From the NCBI GenBank assembly GCA_010906965.1, contig JAAFHB010000007.1:1-53910 (forward strand): a stretch of DNA of 53,910 bases. The letters run 5' to 3'. The notes under the pieces were generated by a model that was not told where the DNA came from, searched no databases, and saw only the letters and a list, made by a program, of their open reading frames with translations. Source of the DNA: Mariniphaga sp. (GTDB taxonomy: Bacteria > Bacteroidota > Bacteroidia > Bacteroidales > Prolixibacteraceae). Of the stretch, positions 18,227-27,241 are shown in pieces (the first letter of the stretch is position 1; each line of letters starts with the position of its first letter). The translations under genes and the position numbers were made by a program.

Positions 18227-19921
18227 TTATTCAGCCCTGAACAAAATCAACTCATTCACAGCCGGGGCTTCTTTTTCATTCCCAATAACAAGTTTAAACT
18301 TTTGAGCTGTTACCGGAGCAAAGCTTTTGGTCAAACCGGTGCCATCAGTTTCATTACTGAAAATAGATTTCCATTCGCTGCCCGACTGATATAATAATTC
18401 ATGTTTTTGACGGATTCCGCTCCATGGATGCCAGGGCTCAACCAGCGACAGGCATTGTATCGTCACAGGTTTTCCCAAATCAATTTCAAGAGTGGCTGAT
18501 TTTTCACCCTTCGCGGCCAGCCACTTGTTTTTGGGATCGCCATCGGTTGCAAAACTGGTCTGGCAGCCTTCGCCTGTTGAACTTGCACTCACTTTTGCAC
18601 CCTGCGAAGGGATAGCTTGTACTGTCGGTTTTCCATCAAACTCAACGGCAACAACCGACGTGATTTTGTCGGGAGCATAAGAAGAAAGTTGAATCGTTGA
18701 GTTTTCTTTTCCGGAAGTTACTTTCAGGCTGGTTTTGGCATCGGCTATCAAATAAGCTTTGGTAATTTTATTCGAGAATGGCACAACCAGTTTACCATCC
18801 TTGGGCCAGTCGAACACATGTAAATACAATTTCTGGCCTTTCTGAGTAGCACGACCCCACGACAAATAGGGGAAAGGACTGGCCTGGGTTCCATAAATGG
18901 CTTCACCGTTAAGTTGCAACCATGCACCCATTTCGCGAAGGTTTTGCTGGCATACTTCAGGAATAATTCCATATTGATTCGGACCCACATTCAACAAGAA
19001 GTTTCCGCCTTTGCTCACAATGTCAATCAATTTTTGCAACAGATCGGTGGTGCTTTTCCAGCGGTCGTCGTAAGCATTGTAGCCCCAATGGCCGTTCATC
19101 GTCATACAAACTTCCCAGTTTCGTCCGGGAAATCCGGTTGCAGGAACAAACTGCTCGGGTGTTTCCAGATCGCCACCCATTCCTGCGCCTAAACGATTGT
19201 TGGTAATCAGATTCGGATAAGCTTTGGTCAGTTCAGCCAGTTTGATGGTCATTTCCTTGGTCATGTTGGTAGGTGTGTCCCACCATAGAACGGCCACATC
19301 GCCATAATTCGATAATATTTCTTTTACCTGTGGAATGGCGATTTCGTCAATGTACTTGTTCATATCACCTTTGTGGGTCTCGTCCCATTCCACATTACCA
19401 GAAACAGCTCCACCAGGATGATACCAGTCCTGCGCCTGGGAATAATAGAAACCAAGTTTCATGCCCTGTTTACGGCAGGCATCGGCCAATTCCTTCAGAA
19501 TATCACGCTTAAAAGGAGTGGCATCCACAATGTTGTAAGGATCGGCTTTTGAACCAAACATGGCAAATCCATCGTGGTGTTTAGAAGTGATGACAATGTA
19601 TTTCTGACCGGCATCTCTGGCCAGTTTCACCCATTCATCGGCATTAAAACCGGTGGGATTGAACTGTTTGGCCAAGGCCGAATATTCTGCTCTTGGAATT
19701 TTAGCTGAATGCATGATCCATTCGCCGTAAGTGGTCTTGTCGCCCCATTTTCCGGAAGGCACCGAATAAATCCCCCAGTGGATAAACATGCCAAATTTGG
19801 CATCTTTCCACCATTGCATTTTGGGGTCGTTTTGTCTGGACGTAGCCGTTCCATCCCCGTTTTGGGCCATTGAAGCAACATAAATGAGAATAAATAAAGA
19901 CAAAAGCAGGTTTTTCTTCAT
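18227..19921 (-). CDS. GH29 alpha-L-fucosidase with C-terminal discoidin-like domain
   Basis: 564 residues with a signal peptide (1-19). Catalytic barrel: KFGMFIHWGIYSVPSGKWG (42-60), SKHHDGF (113-119) and the nucleophile Asp215 in VLWWDTP. It also has the family segment GGNFLLNVGPN and a beta-sandwich (about 345-430). Residues about 435-564 resemble an F5/8-type C (CBM32) domain: ASSTGEGCQTSFATDGDP, the WLAAKGEKSATLEIDLGKP strand and a matching end. Such domains bind galactose-type sugars and would hold the enzyme on the polymer. Expected to remove terminal alpha-L-fucose. It has its own long upstream region with two perfect palindromic operators (20016-20063), so it is probably the first gene of a regulated transcript. 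Confidence 0.92.
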   Translation of the reverse strand: MKKNLLLSLFILIYVASMAQNGDGTATSRQNDPKMQWWKDAKFGMFIHWGIYSVPSGKWGDKTTYGEWIMHSAKIPRAEYSALAKQFNPTGFNADEWVKLARDAGQKYIVITSKHHDGFAMFGSKADPYNIVDATPFKRDILKELADACRKQGMKLGFYYSQAQDWYHPGGAVSGNVEWDETHKGDMNKYIDEIAIPQVKEILSNYGDVAVLWWDTPTNMTKEMTIKLAELTKAYPNLITNNRLGAGMGGDLETPEQFVPATGFPGRNWEVCMTMNGHWGYNAYDDRWKSTTDLLQKLIDIVSKGGNFLLNVGPNQYGIIPEVCQQNLREMGAWLQLNGEAIYGTQASPFPYLSWGRATQKGQKLYLHVFDWPKDGKLVVPFSNKITKAYLIADAKTSLKVTSGKENSTIQLSSYAPDKITSVVAVEFDGKPTVQAIPSQGAKVSASSTGEGCQTSFATDGDPKNKWLAAKGEKSATLEIDLGKPVTIQCLSLVEPWHPWSGIRQKHELLYQSGSEWKSIFSNETDGTGLTKSFAPVTAQKFKLVIGNEKEAPAVNELILFRAE

Positions 19922-20015
19922 TTTATTAAAAAGTTTAGCGTATAATAATTTAGATGAAAAATGTATAAATTTACCCGGACTGCTTGTGATTTCATCCCAA
20001 ATCGAACAAATTATA

Positions 20016-20063
20016 TTCGGAAACGTTTCCGAAAACGTTTTTATTTTCGGAAACGTTTCCGAA
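20016..20063. promoter_or_regulatory. Paired perfect 18-base palindromes (LacI/GalR-type operators)
   Basis: TTCGGAAACGTTTCCGAA occurs at 20016-20033 and again at 20046-20063, both perfect palindromes with centres exactly 30 bases apart; a partial copy GAAAACGTTTTT (20031-20042) lies between them. On the minus strand they directly precede TATAATTTG, which resembles the Bacteroidota -7 box. They sit 95-142 bases upstream of the GH29 ATG. The spacing suggests cooperative binding of two dimers, by a repressor blocking this promoter. The regulator is not encoded here. Confidence 0.75.
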
Positions 20064-20077
20064 TAAAAGGTAAAAAA

Positions 20078-20403
20078 TTAAAATACATCCAACTGCTTAA
20101 TTCCTGAAGCCTCAATAACGAGTCGCTCCGCTTTTGTTGTCACCGGATCGAACTGTTTTCCACAAATGGTTCCGTATTTACTTCTGCTACTATTCTACCT
20201 TCAGCATCAGTTGTGATTTTGCGTTCTCTTTCAATCGTATAGGAGCCCTTTGATGGTAAAGAATATGCAATTTCTTCTACCGACTTGTCAAATTCGAGTC
20301 GAACAATGGTATTGAGAGGATCAGGTATGCCGGTCAGTAACCAGTCTTTTTCATCTTGTTTCACCTGGATATTTCCTGTGATCGATTTGAGTACTTTCAT
20401 CCG
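20078..20403 (-). pseudogene. Remnant of a glycosidase C-terminus, frameshifted
   Basis: An open frame (20140-20403) encodes a segment like the C-terminal sandwich of a GH29-type enzyme: DWLLTGIPDPLNTIVRLEFD can be set beside SYAPDKITSVVAVEFD of the neighbouring GH29. It has no start of its own and begins inside the last codons of the sulfatase in another frame. After a further frame change near 20150, the coherent end QFDPVTTKAERLVIEAS and LDVF appears, stopping at 20078-20080. It looks like what is left of a gene after a deletion that fused it to the sulfatase end. Family assignment is weak. Confidence 0.5.
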
Positions 20404-21901
20404 GCCATAAGCAAGGTTTTCCGGTGGCTTTAAAAGATGGTCGACTGGCTCCGACTTTCCGAAGATATTTCCCCAATTCGATAGCCAGTTCTTTTGTTTT
20501 TTCAGGATTGGCAGAAGCTAAATCATTCGCTTCTGAAATATCATCCGGAATTTTATAGAGCTCCAGTTTGCTGTTTTTGTACCAGTATATGAGTTTCCAA
20601 TCGCCTTTGCGGATTACGCCGTAGGGTTCGTAGCCGTAATTATGCGGGAAATGCCAGAAGAATTCCCTGTTTTCTGAATTCACTTTTTTGCCACGAAGCA
20701 ATGGAACAAAGCTTTTACCGTCAATTTTACCTCCAATTTGATTGTACTTTTTAACCCCGGCCATTTCCAGAATGGAAGGAAAGAAATCCTCAATAATCAG
20801 CGGGTCGTTGCAAACAGTACCATCCGCCGTAACTCCGGGCCATTTAACCAGCATGGGGTCGCGTATTCCACCTTCGTAAGGACTAAGTTTATTCCCGCGA
20901 AGAGGCAGGTTTTGAGGACATTGTGAAGGCGAGCCATTGTCGGACATAAAAATAATGATTGTATTTTTTTCGATGCCCAGTTGCTTAACCTTGGCCAGGA
21001 TATCGCCCAGCGAATGATCCATACTTTCGATCATGGAGGCATACGTTGCTTCGAAATCGTTTAATCCGCGATCTTTGTATTTCTGGTAAAAACGTTCATC
21101 TTTTTCCCAGGGGGCATGAATGGCATAGTGAGACATGTACAAATAGAACGGATTTCCCTTTTGCACTGCTTTTTCCATCTGGGCATTGGCCTCAATGGTA
21201 AGCGCTTCGGTGAGGTTAATGTCCTGTCCATAATATTTTTCAAGACCGGGAACATCCCAAATCCGGTCATCGTGCCGCCACTCGGCGCTAAAGTTGTATT
21301 TTCCGTAATACGAGCCTGGTCCTCCGGCGGCGTGGCCGGCAATATTGACATCAAATCCCAGGTTCAGCGGGTCTTCGCCCGGCGTACCTTTTGCGCCCCA
21401 GTGAGCTTTCCCTACGTGGATGGTGGTATAACCAGCCGTTTTGAGGAACATGGGCAAGGTTTTAACATAGCATGTCCCTTCAATACCGGGAACGGGACTC
21501 AGGCCGTTGATATTCCATTTCGGAAGATCAAGTTCCGCATGAGGCAGATCCGGAGAAATATTTTTGCGAAGCGTCCAGTTCGTTACCTGATGCCTGACCG
21601 AATTGAGTCCTGTCATCAGGCTCACGCGGGTTGGCGAACACAAGGGACAAGCATAGGCCTGGGTGAATTTTACACCCTGCGAGGCCAGGGTTTCCATGTT
21701 TGGCGTATAATAACGCTCGTTCAGCGGGGTTTTTTCTTTCCAGAACGGAACCGATGTTTCCTGCCAACCCATATCATCAACCAGAAAGAAGATGATGTTG
21801 GGCTTTGACAGATTTTTTTCGGAAGCGCCCGCCTGCAGTGAGAGCAGGCAGACACCAGCTGAAATACCTAAACTAACTTTATTTAAAATTTTCGATTTCA
21901 T
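20351..21901 (-). CDS. Secreted sulfatase (S1 family, formylglycine type)
   Basis: 516 residues with a signal peptide (1-26). The sulfatase signature is CSPTR at 88-92, where Cys88 would be converted to formylglycine. Metal ligands Asp42-Asp43 lie in FFLVDDMGWQ, and the second metal site is IFMSDNGSP. HVGKAHWGAKG and the C-terminal YRKGDWKLIYWY pattern are also standard. It would remove a sulfate ester from a sugar; the subfamily cannot be fixed here. It is the only sulfatase in the window, so the target is probably only lightly sulfated. The last about 20 residues (after TGKPCLWPDE) run into the fused remnant described at 20078-20403 and are probably not original. The start overlaps the stop of the UroD-like gene as ATGA. 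A matching sulfatase-maturation enzyme is not in the window. Confidence 0.92.
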   Translation of the reverse strand: MKSKILNKVSLGISAGVCLLSLQAGASEKNLSKPNIIFFLVDDMGWQETSVPFWKEKTPLNERYYTPNMETLASQGVKFTQAYACPLCSPTRVSLMTGLNSVRHQVTNWTLRKNISPDLPHAELDLPKWNINGLSPVPGIEGTCYVKTLPMFLKTAGYTTIHVGKAHWGAKGTPGEDPLNLGFDVNIAGHAAGGPGSYYGKYNFSAEWRHDDRIWDVPGLEKYYGQDINLTEALTIEANAQMEKAVQKGNPFYLYMSHYAIHAPWEKDERFYQKYKDRGLNDFEATYASMIESMDHSLGDILAKVKQLGIEKNTIIIFMSDNGSPSQCPQNLPLRGNKLSPYEGGIRDPMLVKWPGVTADGTVCNDPLIIEDFFPSILEMAGVKKYNQIGGKIDGKSFVPLLRGKKVNSENREFFWHFPHNYGYEPYGVIRKGDWKLIYWYKNSKLELYKIPDDISEANDLASANPEKTKELAIELGKYLRKVGASRPSFKATGKPCLWPDESTQIDHRKYPGETR

Positions 21902-23060
21902 ATTTCAAGATTAAACTCGCCTAATTGTAAAGGGTACTTACCATACTCACGAACCAGGTTTACAATGTAGTCGTATGTTTGACCAGAAACGGCACTGGAC
22001 ACCGAATGGTCGGATTGAAAGATAAATCCACCGCGCTTTGCTGCATTCAGTTTTTTCAGGATCTCACGTTTAATGTACTCTTTATCGCCGGTTTCCCAAA
22101 CCTGAATGTCGTTGTTTCCGCAGTAGCCAATTTTATCGCCATACATTTTTTTCAGGCGAACGGCATCCATATCGGCCTTTACTTCCAGCGGATTGTAGGC
22201 ATCCAACCCCATTTCAATAAAATCTTCAAAAATCAGGCTGACATTACCACAACCATGATAAATCACCGGTAGGTTGTGTTTGTGGCACTCTTCGATCATG
22301 GCTTTTACCCATGGTTTGAAATATTCCCGCCAATATTCGGGATCGAAAAGCATGGTTTGCTTGTAAGCCACATCGCCCCATATCACAAATCCATCCAATA
22401 AACCATCGGCTGCAGCGATCTGGGCTTTGGTGCAATCCAAATAAAACTGACCGATTTTGTTAATGCATTCACCCAGTTCATCGGGAACATGCCCATCCAG
22501 AACAAGCTGTTTTCCTGACCAATCAAGCGTGTCAGACATTCCGAACATTCAATAATACTGCCGTAAACCGGGAAATTGGGATGCAGCGATTTGATTGTTT
22601 CGACCCATGCCGGAGAATTGCGCTCAAATCCGTCGCCAACGCCCGCAATCTGATTATCACCGGCTTCAAAATATCGTCTCCTGTCATACGGATCGTCGAA
22701 TACTGCTTCCTGCAATTTTTCGATGGTATCAATTTCAAACGACCTGAATTCAGGCATCTGAAAATCGAATCGTTTGCGCATGGTGGCCCCAAAACCGGTT
22801 TTAACAACTACTTCAATATCATCCTCCCGAATGGTTTCGAACGGTCGAATCCATGGATCCATATTTGGTGTGGTTACAATCCAGTCGAGGTCGTAATACG
22901 AGTAGGGTTCTGCACTGTCGGGCAGGTTCAGATCTTTCCGCCAACGTTTCACAAAACTTCCCCAAAAGAAATCACTGATTGGAACCCGATCAGGTTCTTC
23001 GTGACGCAAAGCCTTGTTCATTCGGTCTAGTTTTGCCAAACAACTTGCAGTTCTTTCCAT
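21898..23060 (-). pseudogene. UroD-family methyltransferase/decarboxylase, single frameshift
   Basis: Two overlapping frames make one protein. The first (from 23060) covers EEPDRVPISDFFWGSF to SECLTRLIGQENSLFWMGMFP; the second continues DELGECINKIGQFYLDCTKA to the natural end. The break is at the GGG run at 22483-22485, where TTC CC must gain one base to read F-P-D-E-L, so one C of the coding strand appears to be lost. Joined, it would have about 387 residues and no signal peptide, hence cytoplasmic. It carries HGCGN, which resembles the His/Cys zinc motif of MtaA/CmuA-type corrinoid methyltransferases in the uroporphyrinogen decarboxylase superfamily. A homopolymer sequencing error is a real alternative to true loss. 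A second, more degraded member is at 35291-35609. Confidence 0.8.
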
Positions 23061-23096
23061 TTTATTCTTGAATTACAGTTTTTTAAAAAGACAATA

Positions 23097-26000
23097 TCAT
23101 TTCAATTTCATTACCGTTATTCCCATTAGCCCAACCACCACTTCTTGAGAAAGGGTTTCGAGGGAGACAGATTTTAGTTCAACTCCTGGGCGCATTTTCA
23201 GATTTAACAGCATTGCCCTGCAGTTTTCGCCCAACTGAACGGTTTCAGGAAGTTTTGCAGGTAAACAGAACCTGTCTGTTTCAGAGGTATAATCAATCCG
23301 GCTGCCCTGCCCGGGCGCTGTGGCATGTGAATCGATGGTGCTTAGATTCCAGTAATTTACCGGTGGCACCAGTTCAAGCGAGTCTTTCTGTCCGTCAGCA
23401 TAATTCAGGCGAATTACTGCATTGGCAATCTGGCACTGCATTACATTGGTGGACCCTGAAACGAGAAACCAAACCGCATCGCCCGATTTATTAACCGGGA
23501 AATCAATTTGATGAGGATAATTATCCCACATAGAAGAGAAGGCAATATTTTTTTCACCAGAATTCCATGCAAATGGCACTCCTTGCTTGGTAATCAGCCT
23601 ATTTGAACCGTCGAGCATGTTATTCACCTGATCGGTTTTAATTTCTGGCGGCAAACTTTTCCAATGCCAGAAGGTCCAGGGAGAATAGCCATCGGTTCCA
23701 AAACGCGCTGAAACTGTGTTGGGGCGGGGCGACAGATATTCTTGTTTGTATATGGTTGTAACATCGGCATTGAGCATTTTGCTGATGTTTACATTTTCAA
23801 AAACAGCATTCGAAGGAACTTTTCCAACAAAACGATCAGCCGCTTTGGCATCGCCTGCAGGGTCGTTTACTTTGATTCTGAAAACCCTCAACAACGGTGC
23901 CTTACCCACCTTGGTAAGCACAAAAATCGTATGGAAACCCCTTTGTCCGACGAGTTTTCCGGTAAAACTATTGCGCTGGATTTTTAGCTCACTCAACACG
24001 TTCTGAGGATCTTTAACCGATTCAATTTGCGCATGATCTGTTGAAATGGAAAGCACTTCCCCCAGATTTCCTTCAAGCAAGACCGGCAGAGAATAAGGAA
24101 CTTCCTCTCCTGTTTTGACCACCACCTCTGCTAAGTCTGCGTTGGGTAAATTGATTTTGCAAACTGTTCGGCCAGCTGCCGGAATCAACTCCCATTTAAC
24201 GTTTTTGCCGTTAACTGTTACCTCTTTCACTTGATCGGTTTGTACCGGCAAACAGAGTTCGATATTTGCAGCACGCTTCAATTTTACCGACCATGAATAA
24301 TTACCACCGGTTCGCTGGTATGCAATCCTGAAATCGGGTAATTCTATCGAAGCATTTTTCCAGTCAGCTGGAAACTGAGGGGCTATCCGGATTTTGCCGT
24401 TTGGATAATCGGGCTGATAACCAAAAAGTCCTGACACCAGGGTTCTGGCAAATGGATGAATACAGTCGCCAAAGTCGATTCCGCCTTGCACACCGCCCAA
24501 GTTTCCGGGGGATAGATGATTATAGGCCGTTCTCAAAAACGTTCCGCGAAAAATATCATAGCCATCTTCGGGCAATCCTGCCTGAAAATAACTCAGCGCC
24601 AGGTGATAATTGTCGCCGGGCCATAACTCGCGGATGGACCAGATGGCAGGTACCCAGTTAGAAGTCCAAACTTGTCTTCCTCCGTAAGGAAGCCGGTCGT
24701 TTTGCAAAGCCGATTCGGAGTAATAGACTGATTCTATGGCTTGTTTTGAAGTGAGTAGTCCTGCATCAACAGGAAGAAAAATGCTGTAAAGCCAAGGATC
24801 GGTATGTAACCGTTCATGTCCGCCCTGTTCACGGTAAGATCCGGCATGACCTTTCCCGGGAATCCAAAGCTTGCTAAAAAAGCCTTTTTTGATTTTCTCC
24901 AACATCCCATTGTGGTATTTTTCGGCTTCTGCATCACCGGCATTGCGAGCCATGTCGCTCGCCGCCAGATGTCCGCGGTAAGCATAGGAAGTTTCTTCTG
25001 CACATCCGCCGCCATTGTACCATTGCGAATCGGTTGGCCAGGTATTGATATAACTTTCGTAAATTCCATCACCGTCGGGATCAAAACAATCGCGAATCCA
25101 GATTAAATGCAATTCGAGTGCTTCGCGGAAAAAGCTGATTAATTCAGGGTCGTTGGTCCAGCGGTATTCTTCCACAATCTGGTCGAAAAACTGCGTTTGC
25201 ATGTCGTAAAAATTCTGATCCTTGTTAATTCGTCCAATTCCATAAAACCTCGAATCGGCATGTTGCTCTGTAAGCAATGAAGCAGGGTCGGCCTTTGCCT
25301 CTTTTTTATCCGAGGTTTTAACCTGAAAACCTGTATAAAACCGGGCCTCAGCTTTCACCCTGTCGTGCCAGCCATACATGGTTCCGCCAAAAATAGTTCG
25401 CCAGCCGGGGAAACGATTGTTCCACTGCATGGCACCATGCACAAAAACAGGAGGATACCAGGTTCCGTCGATGGCAGCCACCGAAGCACAGGCAATGGCA
25501 TCGAGGTATGGATCAGGCGTATTAATTTTTAAGCGCTTTTCAAAATTGTCGGTTCGCTTGGCTCCCTCAGTAAATGCTATTTCAGGGTTTATAATTCCTG
25601 AAAATACGGGCTCTGCTGACGATTGAATTGTTTCAAAAGCCCAGTAAACAGGCTGATTATTTCCAGGAGAAATTCTACCGAAGAGCAGCGGCAATTCGGG
25701 TTGAACGGATAGTGTTTCCATCGCGGGATTGTTCCACGTTGAAGCCTCGATCACAACTACTTTCGAGCTACTACTGCAACTTCCGGCTACACTGAAAAGT
25801 TTTTTTCCCGGTTCCTTTTCGTCGGGCTGGCTAAGCAGGAAGTTGCCTCCTTTCAATTCAACCGAATTATTTTTACAATCCTCCGGAACAAATCCCCAGG
25901 AAAGCAAATCCGGTTGTCCCATTACATCAAACTTCCACGAAAGATTTTGTTTTTCAAACCATTTGGCTCCACCAAAAGCCCAGATTAAGCTATCACCGTG

Positions 26001-26444
26001 CTGCACTCCTTCAGCCGTTGCGCGAACAGCCATTCCGGTGGTTGATGCCATCGGAACAATTTCAAGTAATATTTTCAGGTTCGGGAAATCGTTGTCCGAA
26101 ATTTCCCATTTCATGGTTCCATGACTATAAAAAGAACGAATCGAACGGCAATACTGCAACCATTTGGCTTTACCGTTTCGTTGAATCCCTGCCATAAAAG
26201 TTCCATACAAATACTGATCTTTCACCAAACGGGCAATGGGCTGGTCGCCTGCAAGAATAAAAGCATTGGTATTGTTGATGTACAAGGGCCTGTTGTTGTA
26301 ACGTCCGGTATTTTGTCCAACTATGGCGCCGTTAACAGCCTTATAGTAAGGACAATTATCTGATTTTTCCAAACCGGACGATAAGAATGGGTTAAGGATT
26401 ATTATGCAAAAAACCAAAAAGTAAATTGACCTTTTCATCCGCAA
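23097..26444 (-). CDS. Large secreted six-hairpin-type glycosidase, DUF4450-like
   Basis: 1115 residues with a signal peptide (about 1-24, starting at Met1 or Met3). An N-terminal beta-sandwich region (about 30-300) is followed by an (alpha/alpha)6-type domain with HGAMQWNNRFPGWRTIFGG, GWHDRVKAEARFY, a DPDGDGIYESYINTWPTDS stretch and an EETSYAYRG motif. After this come beta domains to the end. The pattern matches Bacteroidota proteins annotated as DUF4450, often found in pectin and other complex-glycan PULs. Acidic residues in DPDGDG and EETSY are reasonable active-site candidates, but that is inference. Neighbours are an SGNH esterase (19 bases upstream) and the UroD-like gene (36 bases downstream), so it is in one operon with them. 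Confidence 0.65.
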   Translation of the reverse strand: MRMKRSIYFLVFCIIILNPFLSSGLEKSDNCPYYKAVNGAIVGQNTGRYNNRPLYINNTNAFILAGDQPIARLVKDQYLYGTFMAGIQRNGKAKWLQYCRSIRSFYSHGTMKWEISDNDFPNLKILLEIVPMASTTGMAVRATAEGVQHGDSLIWAFGGAKWFEKQNLSWKFDVMGQPDLLSWGFVPEDCKNNSVELKGGNFLLSQPDEKEPGKKLFSVAGSCSSSSKVVVIEASTWNNPAMETLSVQPELPLLFGRISPGNNQPVYWAFETIQSSAEPVFSGIINPEIAFTEGAKRTDNFEKRLKINTPDPYLDAIACASVAAIDGTWYPPVFVHGAMQWNNRFPGWRTIFGGTMYGWHDRVKAEARFYTGFQVKTSDKKEAKADPASLLTEQHADSRFYGIGRINKDQNFYDMQTQFFDQIVEEYRWTNDPELISFFREALELHLIWIRDCFDPDGDGIYESYINTWPTDSQWYNGGGCAEETSYAYRGHLAASDMARNAGDAEAEKYHNGMLEKIKKGFFSKLWIPGKGHAGSYREQGGHERLHTDPWLYSIFLPVDAGLLTSKQAIESVYYSESALQNDRLPYGGRQVWTSNWVPAIWSIRELWPGDNYHLALSYFQAGLPEDGYDIFRGTFLRTAYNHLSPGNLGGVQGGIDFGDCIHPFARTLVSGLFGYQPDYPNGKIRIAPQFPADWKNASIELPDFRIAYQRTGGNYSWSVKLKRAANIELCLPVQTDQVKEVTVNGKNVKWELIPAAGRTVCKINLPNADLAEVVVKTGEEVPYSLPVLLEGNLGEVLSISTDHAQIESVKDPQNVLSELKIQRNSFTGKLVGQRGFHTIFVLTKVGKAPLLRVFRIKVNDPAGDAKAADRFVGKVPSNAVFENVNISKMLNADVTTIYKQEYLSPRPNTVSARFGTDGYSPWTFWHWKSLPPEIKTDQVNNMLDGSNRLITKQGVPFAWNSGEKNIAFSSMWDNYPHQIDFPVNKSGDAVWFLVSGSTNVMQCQIANAVIRLNYADGQKDSLELVPPVNYWNLSTIDSHATAPGQGSRIDYTSETDRFCLPAKLPETVQLGENCRAMLLNLKMRPGVELKSVSLETLSQEVVVGLMGITVMKLK

Positions 26445-26463
26445 ATAACTTGTTTTGTATTGT

Positions 26464-27234
26464 TTAAAACTTAATCCTTTTTTCTACTTGTTTCAACCAT
26501 TCACGAGCCTTCAGTTCGTGACCTGCAACAGTGGGATGAACGCCATCCCAAATCCAGTAATCGGCAGGCGCCTTTGCGCAGGCTTTATCGAAAACCTCCT
26601 GAAAGCCGACAAAAATGGAATTGTATTTTGAAGCAAGTCTTCGAACCACATCCTGTCGTTTTTTAATATCCGATTGATAAGCCTCCCAATTTTCTTTCAC
26701 TTTTCCAACCTTAAGTATAAATGGTTCGCACAAAGCAAACTGGACATTAGGGAATGTTCTTCTGGTTTCATCGAGCAATGATTGATAAATTGCCTCATAC
26801 TTCTCAATTGTGATGCTGGGTTCCCTGTTGAAGACGACGGAACCCGAGTCGTTCACCCCAACGAGGATGCTTAACACATCGGGTTTTAGGTCGAGGGTTT
26901 CGACTTGCCATCGTTTCGCTAAGTCATTAACCTTGTTTCCACTGATACCCCGGTTATAAAACTGATACTTCTTTTCAGGATAATCAGCACCCAGACGACT
27001 AGCGATGCTGAAGGCGTAACCATGCCCCATAATATGGTTGGGATCGGTATTTCGTCCGCGGTTGCCATCAGTGATCGAATCGCCCTGAAACAGGATTACC
27101 ATTCCTTTATTAGCTTTAATTCTTGTTGATGAGCCACTTATAGCGGCATAGCTGACCGTGGGTGGAATACAAAATGTGCCAATAGCGGATAAAGTGGCAC
27201 GTTGAATGAATTTTCTGCGTGAGTTTGTTTCCAT
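26464..27234 (-). CDS. SGNH/GDSL esterase with Tat-like signal
   Basis: 256 residues. The N-terminus SRRKFIQRATL followed by a hydrophobic stretch looks like a twin-arginine signal, unlike the Sec signals of the other esterases here. SGNH blocks: FQGDSITDG with Ser53, Gly in NRGISGNKV, Asn in VGVNDSG, and DGVHPTVAGHE supplying Asp and His. The set is canonical and resembles rhamnogalacturonan-acetylesterase-like proteins. Probable removal of acetyl groups from the glycan in the periplasm. It starts 7 bases after the stop of the propeller glycosidase gene, so they are co-transcribed. Confidence 0.85.
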   Translation of the reverse strand: METNSRRKFIQRATLSAIGTFCIPPTVSYAAISGSSTRIKANKGMVILFQGDSITDGNRGRNTDPNHIMGHGYAFSIASRLGADYPEKKYQFYNRGISGNKVNDLAKRWQVETLDLKPDVLSILVGVNDSGSVVFNREPSITIEKYEAIYQSLLDETRRTFPNVQFALCEPFILKVGKVKENWEAYQSDIKKRQDVVRRLASKYNSIFVGFQEVFDKACAKAPADYWIWDGVHPTVAGHELKAREWLKQVEKRIKF

Positions 27235-27241
27235 GATTGTA

